A stretch of DNA of 64,000 bases, taken from Azadirachta indica. Lineage: Eukaryota; Streptophyta; Magnoliopsida; Sapindales; Meliaceae. How positions within the stretch are numbered: the stretch's first letter is position 1; each line of letters opens with the position of its first letter. A program made the position numbers and the translations under genes. This document shows positions 48,619 to 59,642 of the stretch, one piece after another. The stretch lies in assembly GCA_022749755.1 (NCBI GenBank), contig CM040446.1:2906966-2970965 (forward strand). Reading direction: 5' to 3'. The notes below the pieces were generated by a model that saw only the letters and a program-made list of their open reading frames with translations, was not told the DNA's origin and made no database searches.

Positions 48619-48737
48619 TAATTAAGAATCGTCTTTTTGTCCTTTTAATGTAATTTTAATCCTAATAAAAAGTGCTGAAATTTAAGCATTTCAGTATTGA
48701 AACTCAATTTGGATGTCTGGTATTACAAGCATACAAG

Positions 48738-49115
48738 GCTTAGTCGATGCTTTCTGGAATTTAGTACTTGTAATTTCAGTGCTATAAATTTGTATGGAAT
48801 TGAAGCTCTTTTAATAGCAGTAAAGATTGCTTGGGGCATGGAGCTGCATGGATTGCTTGTAAATATTCTCGTTATAATATTATGTTCATTTGTGTTATTC
48901 AGGATACCACAATAAAAGTTACACGAGATTTACGGATATTATCAGTGATGATGGCATTAATTTTACTGCATTATAAATGGGTTATTAGGAATTTTGGATT
49001 GATGAGGTATACAGTTTTTGTATTCTAGGGCAAGAAGAAACATGGAGAGAGAGAGGTTCACTTGGAAAAGGAGGTTGGAATTTAGTGGAATTAATAAGCA
49101 ATTTGCCATACTTGA
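48738..49115 (+). pseudogene. Longer 3' fragment of a copy-4-type membrane gene
   Basis: Matches the last ~390 bp of the 54286 gene: CTTGTAATTTCAGTGCTATA, TATGGAATTGAAGCTCTTTT, ATGATGGCATTAATTTTACT, GGCAAGAAGAAACATGGAGA and TTTAGTGGAATTAATAAGCA. Frameshifts, an early stop in the ISVLEE region and missing 5' two thirds show it is dead. It sits behind copy 2 exactly as the shorter fragment sits behind copy 1. Confidence 0.8.
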
Positions 49116-50400
49116 TCCTGAGTACTAAATTAAGGATGTTTGTAACAGTTAACATGCTTTTCGAGACGTAGACTTGGGTGGAATATTTGATTGGACCAAA
49201 TTTTGATTAGAGTTTGTGGTTGTAGATATTGATACGAGTGAAATAATGATTTTATGTTTGTGTTTTATAGTAATTCAAATTATGTAAAATTATTTTTATA
49301 AAAAAAAAAAACAAGATGCTGAAGCATATCAAGACTTGTCAATTATAATGAGTTTTTGTTCTTAACAATCATCACAAATATCATATAATTTAAACTTAAC
49401 GAGAGTGGTAGTTAATTAAGCATTACTAATTACTTCATCCATTTTTTTTTTCTGTTTTTAGTAGATCCTATTTATAAATATTTGAAATGAAACTCATTTC
49501 ACAATATTTTAAAATATCACTTAATTATTAAATTTTTACACCGACTTATAATATATTTAAATTTTGAATAGAGAAACTGAAAAAATTTAAAATATTACGT
49601 GTTCATTTGATTGTTTGAGTTGTAGAGCTTATTGATTTGCTCAAATATCTCTCTAAATCAGCGTTATAATTTTTTATATGAATCAATGTTTCATAATAAT
49701 AATACAAAATCGAAGGGGAAAATGTAATAACGGACAGAAAATACTAACAAATTTCAACTCAAAATAATATAGTTATGATATTTATGATTTCTTTTGAATA
49801 AAAGAATAGTGAAAGAATTTTATGAGTTAATTAGGTCAAGCAAATTAAATTAAGGGACTGTTATCGTGTATTTTAATTTTTTATTATTACTTATTTTATT
49901 TAAAAAAAATTAAAATGCTTGGTCAATGACTAGGATTTTTATTTTTTATTTTTTTATAAATAGGAAAGTGGTGAGAAAACTGAAATATGGGACTTTTCTT
50001 TTGTTGTTGACTCATATTATTTGACTTTGTCAACCAAAACCCAAAAAATAATAATAAAAAAATTAAAAAAAATAAAAAAGAGAGAGATAGAGAGCCAGGA
50101 AATTATATACAAATATTCCATCATCAAAATTTAATTTTTTTTAATTTCTTCACCTAGTTCAGACGTATAACTTGATCAACACTTACTTATTTGATAATTA
50201 TAATACCTAAGTATCCTTCGATCGAATCAAATTCTTACTTCTATTGTTCGAGAATTTATAGCTTGAAAATGTCCATCAAGGCTTTGACTTTTTCCACTGT
50301 ATTATAAAGCCGCGTAACAAGTACTGCATTTATACTAAAGTTTCTGCCCATCAAAATGGACATGGAATAGACTTATTCAAAGTATTATATATATCTATAT
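49116..50400. other. Spacer before tandem copy 3
   Basis: AT-rich; the parts nearest copy 3 resemble the promoter regions of copies 1 and 2 (CAAGTACTGCATTTATACTA, ATGGAATAGACTTATTCAAA). No orphan stub is visible here. Confidence 0.5.
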
Positions 50401-50484
50401 ACATATATATACATATGTATATGTTATTGCCTATACTTATTTGAAGGACAAGACATATCAAACATTTCAAGACTATCATCGAGC

Positions 50485-51435
50485 ATGGAATCTTATATGC
50501 TCCCAGGTTTTCTGGGGATTCTAAGAGAAACACCAAAGATCTTCAGCAAAAATCGGGAGCTTATGATTTCTCTCACCTTGCTATTCCTCTCAGTTTTCTC
50601 CATATGCTATTTGTCCCTTGTCTTCTCTACCAAACCCTTTCTCGTTGACTTGGTAACAAAGGCAAGTCTCATACCTGTTACAAACCCGAAATCTCTTGAA
50701 TTTGCCGAGCTGCTCATCGATCTGAAAAATGATATTCGAAGCTTTGCTGCAATCGAATGGATATTCGTTATTATCGTTACAGCTCTGAATTTATACTTTG
50801 TAACAGCTACAATCATCGCGTCAGCCGTAACGCGTGGAGGGAAAAGCTTGTCCTGCAAGGAACTATTGTTGTCGACGGTGAAATCACTGAAAAGGCCCTT
50901 CTTTACTTGGTTCTACATAACCCTGCTTGGCTTGGGCTTCGTTTACTTTTTCTTGGCAAATCTGCTTGCTCTGGTACTGATTGTTCAACAGCCTGTTGCC
51001 GTGAAAGCCTTAGCTATCATACTTGCGATCTTAGCTACGGTTCTCTACAGTTTCCTAGCTGTTATTTGGATTTTGGCATTTGTTATTTCAGCCCTGGAAG
51101 AAAAGGGCGGAATGGAAGCACTTGGAAAAGCAGCACAGCTAGTTAAGGGCATGCAGCTGCAAGGTTTTGCTCTGAATCTTCTGTTCACAATATCATCTTT
51201 CCTTATACTGCTGGCGATGAAGTTGACGATCATCAAACAATCTTTTGCGCTTACAACAATAATTGGATTGGTTGTGTTAAATTGTTGCTGCCTGGTTACA
51301 ATATTTCTGTGGGTGGCATACACAGTGTTCTACTACCAGTGCAAGAAAATACATGGAGAACAAGCTGAATTACAGGGGAACACAGTATACAGCATAATAC
51401 CTACTTCATCATTTCTCGATGAAAGCATACCATAA
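50485..51435 (+). CDS. Multi-pass membrane protein, tandem copy 3
   Basis: Intronless, 316 residues (MESYMLPGFLGILRETPKIF). Hydrophobic segments near 29-50, 88-115, 142-170, 174-204, 235-254 and 263-293. Family landmarks: KSLKRPFFTWFYITLLGLGF, ISALEEKGGMEALGKAAQLV, FLWVAYTVFYYQCKKIHGEQ. Ends PTSSFLDESIP. The promoter keeps GGAATAGACTTATTCAAAGT but the TATA area is a longer AT repeat (50388-50422). Its downstream flank keeps only a trace (about 51505-51560) of the sequence that precedes the copy-4-type fragments. Function unknown. Confidence 0.82.
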   Translation: MESYMLPGFLGILRETPKIFSKNRELMISLTLLFLSVFSICYLSLVFSTKPFLVDLVTKASLIPVTNPKSLEFAELLIDLKNDIRSFAAIEWIFVIIVTALNLYFVTATIIASAVTRGGKSLSCKELLLSTVKSLKRPFFTWFYITLLGLGFVYFFLANLLALVLIVQQPVAVKALAIILAILATVLYSFLAVIWILAFVISALEEKGGMEALGKAAQLVKGMQLQGFALNLLFTISSFLILLAMKLTIIKQSFALTTIIGLVVLNCCCLVTIFLWVAYTVFYYQCKKIHGEQAELQGNTVYSIIPTSSFLDESIP

Positions 51436-54285
51436 TAATCAAGAATCATCTTTTAGTCCGTTTGATGAAACTTTGAATCCTATCAATATAAATAAATAGT
51501 GTTGTAATTTAAGCATTTCAGTACTAAAACCTGAATTTGGATGTCTGGAATTGCAAGCATGTAATTTTGTTAAAGCGAGAAATAGAATGTTATAAATTTC
51601 ATTGAGTATTATTCTCTTAATGCCACTCATCAACGGTAATTGGTTGTCGCCCAATGCAACCACTGTTTCTTCTTGTAGAAATCAACAATATCAAATATAT
51701 TCTAATCGTGACTCTATAGTAAGGGTACACAACCTGGGAAGATGACTTTTTTTTGGGAAAATTTCAGTTTAATCTCTTGTACACTTTTACGCTCAAATGT
51801 CAAGGAAATAAATTGTAACAAAATTTGAGTGGAAGGACTAGAACTGATTGACCGAGACAGTAAAGGAGGTGAAACAATTTTGAAATGTTAAGGAGGTTAA
51901 AACTAGTCCAATAAAAGCCTCACAACTTTAGGGATTTGTTGTGTATATTACGAATGTAAGTACACGTGTCACAAGTAAACAATATAGTGATAAAATGATG
52001 TCGATCACACGAAAAATACTACTCAATTAAGTACCGAAAGTGATTAATTTTGAATTTGTTTGAAGCAATCAAAATAATTTGAGTGAAAAAGTAAAATAAA
52101 TAAAAATTAACTACTTAACAAACTAATTAAAAGATGTAAATTAATGGAACAATTTAGAAAAAATGATTTTATCTAAATTAATCACATCCAATTTTTCAAT
52201 TGACATTTTTCTGATTTAATATTTGTATTGTTAATTAATTATCCTAATTCATTCGACAATCTTTCTTAAAATCAATCGAAACTACTTCACACATAACAAT
52301 TCACTATATCTCTATGTGAAATTAATTAAATGGAAGTACATTACGATTAGTGATAATTTTCAATTAAATTAAGTAAATTATATTAGTACATCTCTATCTA
52401 ACATATAATTTACGGTATTTATCACACGGTTTAGATACGATATTCATTTCTCAGTTCATATTAATTCACATTTCATTCAAATACTGATCAAATATTAAAT
52501 CATTAATTATCATGATAAATACTCAATATAAGATATCAGCTAAAAAACAACATAATATTAGAAAATGCATGCTTCCAACTCTAAAGAATAAGTGTTTATT
52601 TGGTTTGGCTTTTTTATTGGTCAAAAGGATTTTTTTAATGATAAAAGTTTTTTTTCAAATTTTTTAATGTAGTTTAGTTGACAATAAAAAAGAGTTTTTT
52701 GGAATTAAAAAACCTATTTTTCTTCTATTGGAAGATGCCCAAAATTTGAGTTTTTTGCAGTAGAGCTTCTCTATCTTTTTTAAAAAGTAAAATTGTTTAA
52801 AATACCCTTACTTTATTTAAAAAATTCTACGTTATTTCTTTAAAATAAAACATTAAAAATTTGTTTATTAAAATAATTACTCAAATTTTCTCAAAAGTTA
52901 TTTTTAACAACCAAACGATTAATAAACTTTTGTTAAAAACTCTACTCATAAAAGTTTTATGGGTAAAAACTCTATTTTAAAAAACTCTATTTGAAAAGTT
53001 ATATCAAACGGACCTTAAGTTTAGTCACACATGATAAAATGTTCAAATCTCATAAATATGAATTCAACAAATGATAACATAATCAATAAACATTAATTTA
53101 TTCAATTCAAAATAAAATAAGACGAGGAAAGAGATAAAACTATAATTTAGAAAGCCTTTTCCTTCAAAAAATCAAGCTTCCATCCTCCTCTTGTTTCAAA
53201 TGTAACTCTCTCTCTCTTTAGATTTCTTTTTATCTCTCTCTCCTCTCTATAAAACTCTATTTTCTCCATATGGCTTGTGAAGGTTAATTCTTGAAAAAAC
53301 ATAAAAAAGTAAAACCCACTAAATCTAGTCATTTATTGGTAATTCAATAATAAAAATCATATAAAAATTATCAAATTCAAACTCAAGTGGCACAGGGCAC
53401 TGTTTTCGGCGTGGGGGCCAGTGCTAATAGAGGCGTGGGGGCCAGTGGAGTTAGAAGCATGGCGCGGCTGCAATATATTTGAATTAGAGCCCCCTTACTT
53501 TTAGTTATTTTAAATTTGAATCTTTATTTTGATATGTCTTCATTTTAATCCTTACTTGCTTGCATTTTGATCCCTATAAATAAAACTTTGTTATTTCCAC
53601 TGATAACTCGCGAACATGCTTTTATACTCTGTTTTCATCCCTTTCATGTTAAAACAAGTTAACACCTGTAAAATAAAAATAAAATAATTAAAAAGTAAAA
53701 TAATTATTTAAAATAAATTAAATAATATTAAATATGTTATTTAATGATAAATAATTCAAATATAATTTTATAACAAAAATTCAAGATATTAGGATTAAAG
53801 TGAAATTTTCCTTTTCTTATGGCAATATTTTCCAGGTGATCAAGTTGACCTTTTTCACTTTGTTTTCCGATGACCCCTGCGTGTTTTGAGGCATAATTTA
53901 TTCACAGATGTCAAAGCAATTAATACGGAACGGACTTACTCATCTGTTCTTATCTGTGATCAAGGGCTTTGTCAAGTTTGCTTACTTTTTAATATTGCCA
54001 AGAATTCAGTCCATCTTCAATTGCTTACAATTTTTGCTATATTGTAAGTTTGATTCTCTGGAACTGCCTGCTAATAGAAATACAAATTATTATTCTTCCT
54101 TGCCTCAGGAAAGCAAATTCAACCCACCGAGTTTCTTTCCCATGTGAATGGACAATTAATAAACCAATTCGGGATAAAATCCCAAAATCTGCACCCAAAT
54201 AAACAAGTTATAACATAGCTTTTTCTCATTTGTTGTATAGAAGTTTCTGAAGATTTCAAGTGCATCAGTCCATTTTTTTCCTGGA
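51436..54285. other. Intergenic between membrane copies 3 and 4
   Basis: AT-rich, with repeat-like material. GGCGTGGGGGCCAGTG occurs twice at about 53408-53452. A candidate MITE lies at 52593-53020. No gene supported. Confidence 0.45.
52593..53020. mobile_element. Possible MITE with weak inverted ends
   Basis: The left end (AAGTGTTTATTTGGTTTGGC) and the complement of the right end (TTAAGGTCCGTTTGATATAA) share a GTTTG-type start and T-rich arms at only about 65% similarity. No clear target duplication, so the boundaries are uncertain. Confidence 0.35.
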
Positions 54286-55236
54286 ATGGGATCTCATATG
54301 CTTGTTTCTTTTGTAGAATTTCTCACAAAAGCCTTAAACTTATTCTGCAAAAATGGGAAATTCATGGCTTCTTTCACCTTGCTCCCCTTCTCACTTTACT
54401 CTATCCTGTACTTGTCTAATTTATTCTCCTTCAAATACGTAATCCCAGATAGGATTTTTAACCAAAGCTTCCTTCTTGTCAATAGCCTCAACAGTCCTGA
54501 ATATGCTAACCTTCTTTTCTGTCTGTATAAAGATCGGAGAATTTTGGCCACCAGAGACTGGATTTTCTTTCTTCTAGGCTGCGTCATCTCATTCTATTTT
54601 TCAACTTCCACAATCCTAGCAGCATCAACGTTAACACACGCAGGAAAAATTCTACCCTTACAGGATTTGCTATTGCTCACAGCAAGATCGGGGAAAAGGC
54701 CATTCATTACTTTACTGTACATTACCACATTCAACGTCGGTTACTTTCTCCTTGGCTTGGCAATTCTGCTTCATCCCCTGTTGAATTTATCCCAATATCC
54801 ACCCGCGTTGCAAGCTTTATACATCGTGCTGTGTTTCGCATACTCTGTATTCTATGCTTACTTGACTGTTTTCTGGAATATAGCACTTGTAATTTCAGTA
54901 TTAGAAGAAAATTATTATGGAATTGAAGCTCTTCGAATGGCTGCAAGGATTGTTCAGGGAATGAGGCTGCAAGGATTTCTTGTAAACGTTCTCATTACAA
55001 AATTATGTTTAATCGTGCTACTCAGGATCCCTGATTTCAGTCACATGAGATTTACAGATATTTCCAAGATTCAAGTGATGATGGGATTGATTTTACTGCA
55101 TTGTATCTGGGTGATTAGGATGTTCGGATTGACGGCATGTACAGTATTGTATTACCAGGGCAAGAAGAAACATGGAGAGAGGGTTGATTTGGAAGAGAGC
55201 TTGGGAGTTAGTGGAATAAGCAATGTGCCATTTTGA
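54286..55236 (+). CDS. Multi-pass membrane protein, divergent copy 4
   Basis: Intronless, 316 residues (MGSHMLVSFVEFLTKALNLF). Same layout as copies 1-3 but much diverged: SGKRPFITLLYITTFNVGYF, ISVLEENYYGIEALRMAARI, VQGMRLQGFLVNVL, TACTVLYYQGKKKHGERVDL; ends SGISNVPF. Dead fragments of this type lie behind copies 1 and 2, so it is probably the surviving member of a second ancestral type that was paired with the copy-1 type. Function unknown. Confidence 0.82.
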   Translation: MGSHMLVSFVEFLTKALNLFCKNGKFMASFTLLPFSLYSILYLSNLFSFKYVIPDRIFNQSFLLVNSLNSPEYANLLFCLYKDRRILATRDWIFFLLGCVISFYFSTSTILAASTLTHAGKILPLQDLLLLTARSGKRPFITLLYITTFNVGYFLLGLAILLHPLLNLSQYPPALQALYIVLCFAYSVFYAYLTVFWNIALVISVLEENYYGIEALRMAARIVQGMRLQGFLVNVLITKLCLIVLLRIPDFSHMRFTDISKIQVMMGLILLHCIWVIRMFGLTACTVLYYQGKKKHGERVDLEESLGVSGISNVPF

Positions 55237-56025
55237 GTGGAAGTATTTGATGAAAGGATTTTTGTTTTTAGAAGCTTGGTTTGTTGCGGTTCTTATGTTG
55301 ATTTTATCGTACGTATAACCCCGTCAGGAGTTTTGTTGTTACATTGACTGTTTTGGCAACACTGAAAACAGTATTTCACAACATATGTTTGAAAGAGTAC
55401 TTTGTTCCTTGAGTCCATTTAATCAATTTTCCAAACCTCAATTGTCTCTGATTCTGTAGAGAGTAAAATTATCATATATATATATATATATATATATTTT
55501 TTATTTTTACTATTTTTATCATTTAATTGTATAAAAAAACATGAAAATTTATGTCTCAATTTGAGTCAAAAGATTTCTTTATTTATTCCAATACGATATA
55601 TAACAAACAATTATACATATTTAATAGACAAATATCAAACAAGTTATTAAATGAAATACCAAATAAAAAATTAATAAACTTTGTATTTTGTTAACACTTC
55701 TTGAATTGGTCATCCTATGTATAATGAAACATGCAGAGCTCTCTCTTCCAAAATTTAAAAAAAAAATATGTAAATCCTTCAAAAAAAATATTTACATAAA
55801 CTGCACACAATGCTCATTTTTATGTAACATACCTGTATAATATTAGGAATGGTATTTGAAAAAAGCGATATTTAATATTATTTGTTCTAATTCCTATAAA
55901 TTAAAAGATTAATTATAAGTTTGAATAGGTTATTATTTAATTTCTGTCCACATAAATTCTATTTAATTTCTAGTTGAAGAAATTCAGGGTCAATGGCAAA
56001 TTTAAATAAACTAAAAACCGTAATA
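55237..56025. other. Intergenic, 3' flank of copy 4
   Basis: AT run at about 55473-55497; no gene. Confidence 0.5.
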
Positions 56026-56604
56026 GAAAATAATCAAAAATGCCCTCAGTTTGTAACAAAAATCTAAAAATGCCCTCCCTGAAAAATTCATCTAAAAATG
56101 CCTTATTTTTAACTTTTTACACAAAAATACCCCTAATACCAAAGATTATCAAACTTAACTTTAAATTAATATAACATTTTTGAGTTATTAAATAACTTGA
56201 TACTAATACTTTCTAGTTAGTATAATAATGCAAAAATAATACTTTCAAATTATTGTAATAGAGCGAAACTAATATTTTTAAATTAATATAACAACGTGAA
56301 ACTAGTACATTTGAGTATTATAATAACGTAGAAATAATATTTTTAAGTTAGTATAATAATTTAAAATCAACACTTTTAAAATACTATAATGTGAAACTAG
56401 TACTTTTGAATACTGTAGTAAAGTGAAAGTGCGGTGAAAGTGGCACTTTTTGAATTAGTGTATCAACATGAAAGTATTTATAACTTTTGAGTATAAGAGT
56501 ATTTTAGTCTAAATGTGTATAAAAAAGTATTTTTAAATAAATTTTTTTTACGAGGGTATTTTTAAATTTTTGTTATAAAATTGGGGCATATTTGGTTATT
56601 TTCC
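56026..56604. mobile_element. MITE with foldback ends just upstream of the LHC-like gene
   Basis: Left end GAAAATAATCAAAAATGCCC; complement of right end GGAAAATAACCAAATATGCC. Similarity runs inward for about 50 bp (ACAAAAATCTAAAAATGCCC against ACAAAAATTTAAAAATACCC). The core has diverged tandem units containing GTGAAACTAGTACTTTTGAG. About 579 bp; no clear target duplication seen. The ends belong to the same style as the 4141 and 34876 elements. Confidence 0.65.
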
Positions 56605-56655
56605 GAATAAAGAAATATGGATAGACAAGTGAACACGTAGAACGGAATTAGTGAG

Positions 56656-59642
56656 ATGGTGTCCGCATCTCTGCAGCCCCTCAAGGGAGCTCCGCTTTAC
56701 TCCTCTCCCCGCACTCCTATCTATTACAGCTCTGCAGCTGTCCTCAAGTAAGTTCATCCTTTTATCTCACATGCCCACTTCTTCATTCCTGTAATTTCTT
56801 CAGTTTTTTCAGAATTGTCCGAGTCTGCGGTCTGGTTGCTGATAAAGAAAAGAGTGAAAAAGTAAAAGGTTGCTACTTTATGGATTAATGGGGTATTTGC
56901 TTTCAATAGATGGGTAGAAAATATCTGAATTGAGTAGAGAGTTGCGGTAGGCTTTTCCTCACTCACCCGACAGCCTTAATAATTTTTTAATAATTTTCAA
57001 CTTGCGATTGTAACTAGTCTTCTGCATTTTTTTTTTCCTGATTATCTGTTCAATTCTCGTGAAAGTACTCTTTTTTATGCTGTTTCCTTGGTTTTTTGTT
57101 ATTATTTAAGAAACTTTAATTGATTGAGAAGTGACTAGAGGAATGGTTACCTTGAAATATATTACGTTTCTATTCTTACTGTTAAACAATTGAAGTGAAA
57201 CTAAATGCTGTTTGAATAACTCGCTTGTGTATCCCAAGTGACTGTTTTGTGTATTTTTTCCAGTAGATGGCTCAAGGCCTTACTACTTGACAAATATGTT
57301 GAGAGGTTTAAGACAAATGTCCCAAGTTTATGAATTAGTTTGTGATTGGATTAATCATACATCATATTCTATATTAGAAATGTATTGCATACATTGAAAG
57401 TATTTGAATACACTCCTTATTTGAAGGTTTTGTGTGCTTTGTGGAATAGTTTTGATCAGAACAACTGAACCTTCTCATTGTAGTTTCAATTATTAAAAAC
57501 AAATGTCGATGTGGTTTATGTTGTTCCATGTGGCAAATACGGGCCCGCAAGAAGCACCCACCCCTTTGGTGACACAATTATTTTCAGTGGGCCGCCTTGT
57601 GGCTATTGTGACAACCTCCTACCATGACTGAAGAGAACTCCCTATTAATAATGAAGTCTTGATTTTGGATTTTAGGCCTCCTTTTATACTGTTAAAATTT
57701 TCCTTCTCTTTTCAGGTGGGAATGGAGAAGAGACCAAGGTGGAAGCCTGGTTGCCAGTAGAACCAAGGGCCAAACATTTCGAGTCTTGGCAAATCCTAAT
57801 GTATGAATCATCCCAAGGTTTCCTCATGTATAATGCCAATATATTTGGTTTGAATATGGTCAAACATTTTGTAGGTATGTGATTGATGACCAGTTAGTGA
57901 GTGCCTCATGGTAGTAAAATCCCAGTGTCTAGACATTTGTTAGTTGATTCAGTTATAATTGCATGGTTGATGAAGCAGATTAACTATAATTATCACTCTG
58001 CAGGGCATATCGGTCTTAGATAAGGGCATGCTTTTTAACAAATATCTTAATAAAACCAAAAGGATCTGTTCTGTTGGCTGGAAATCAGAACTAAAACCAA
58101 AAATTAACCAAATTGCAACAGTTTATTGGTAATAGATAAGCTGACCCTTCTAAACCAAAAGAATCAGTTCTGAGGGGCATATTGGTATTAGACTGGCTAT
58201 ACCATTTTTACCCTCTAAAGCCATTTGTTTTGTCAGCACCTAAATGATTCCTTAGTGTCTTACTCACGAGCCGCCATCATTTTGTGGATTGGTCTCTGTG
58301 TTGCAATTCAATAAGTGCTCTTAACTCTCTTTCATAGATATCATCTAAAGAGTGTTAGGAAACACTTTCTTTTAAGTACTCATTGTCAGCATTCTTTTTT
58401 GAGGTTTGCATATTGCATCATAGTTTATTAAGTGGCTCTAATTTTCTGTGATCTAAGTCCTAGGACAAGCTTCTATCAGTCTATTGTGCTGCTGAGCAAA
58501 AGACAGTGAGAATTGTCTCGAGAGCTCAGATGAGTGCTTCAATTTGGCGAGATTGACCCTTTCCAAGGAAACTATATCTTGATTAGCATCTACACTAAAT
58601 TTGTGCATGATATTTCATGATCTCATCTAGCCTTTGTTTTATTTAAATTCATTTGATTTTGTCTCAATTTCTTATAACTGGGATATCTGTTGGAGATGCA
58701 ATTTGGACCTTTTTGGAAAATCATTTGACTACCTTGGCACTTAATTTGGTTGCAGCTAATTTCAGGAAACCAATTTCCTACTTCAGCTGTTTTTTTGGGA
58801 GTATAGAAAGTAAATTAAGGCCTTTGCACTAAATCACAGTCTTAATATGGATGTGCACCTGTTGTTTCTTCATACAGGTGTCTCCTGGGGAGAAAAGCTC
58901 AGACAAGGACATAATCATGGTTGATCCTTTGGAAGCCAAGCGGTTGGCCGCCAAACAATTGCAGGAAATTCAAGCAAAAGCGAAATACAAGGTGAAGAAA
59001 ATTATCTGTTTTATAAAGCTATGAGCAGGAAATGACTAGTCTACTGTTTGGTTCCGTGAACTATTAGCAGACAATAGTCCTTCCAAAGTATTGGTAGTTC
59101 TTTCCGAAAGAAAACAAAAACTTTTACCTCGTGGAAGATCTCTCTATACACTATTTTAAATTTGGACTTACAAATAGGAGTTTAATATTCTTGTGACATG
59201 AACAGATGTATACTTCATTAGGAAGAAGAGATAACTTGTGTAGTTATCCTTTGGAAAACTCAAGAAGATGGGTATTGCCAGCATAGTCTAATTTCACATT
59301 TAACAAACTTTTGGGTTCTTAGGCTCTAGTTTAGCTTGCTTGCTAAACTGATGGTTTAATTTGCATTTTAGAGAAGACGTCAAATTGAGGCAATCAATGG
59401 AGCATGGGCAATGATCGGTCTCACAGCAGGCCTAGTCATTGAAGGTCACACTGGGAAAAATATTCTTGCGCAGGTGAAGAATTTTTCTGCTTTTGTGCAC
59501 AAGCACAAAAAGCGATTCTTCTTTCACTTTGCTTGATACTGCTCTTGAGTATTTGACCAATTTGATTAATGATTCTCTTTTTTTTTTTTAATCTCAGTTG
59601 GCTGGTTATTGGTCTGCCATTATCAATTTTTTTGTGCATTAG
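56656..59642 (+). CDS. One-helix LHC-like (HLIP/ELIP-related) thylakoid protein
   Basis: Five exons join in frame: 56656-56747, 57716-57800, 58878-58991, 59372-59473 and 59598-59642, giving 145 residues. A Ser/Ala/Pro-rich start (MVSASLQPLKGAPLYSSPRT) looks like a chloroplast transit peptide. A charged linker (DPLEAKRLAAKQLQEIQAKA) precedes the single helix: RRRQIEAINGAWAMIGLTAG, then LVIEGHTGKNILAQLAGYW. E-x-I-N-G-x-x-A-M is the chlorophyll-binding motif of the ELIP/HLIP/LHC family, and EGHTGKNILAQL matches the usual E-x-x-TGx-x-x-x-QL end. Such proteins bind chlorophyll or help assemble photosystems under high light. The exact subfamily (LIL, SEP or OHP) is not settled; it is not a standard OHP1. 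Every junction is GT-AG. The start is the first ATG, 51 bp after a MITE. Confidence 0.87.

Noticed and set aside
56670..56700. Match to part of miR319 (AAGGGAGCTCC) in exon 1 of the LHC-like gene
   Set aside because: Only about 11 bases match and no hairpin partner lies nearby; it is coding sequence.
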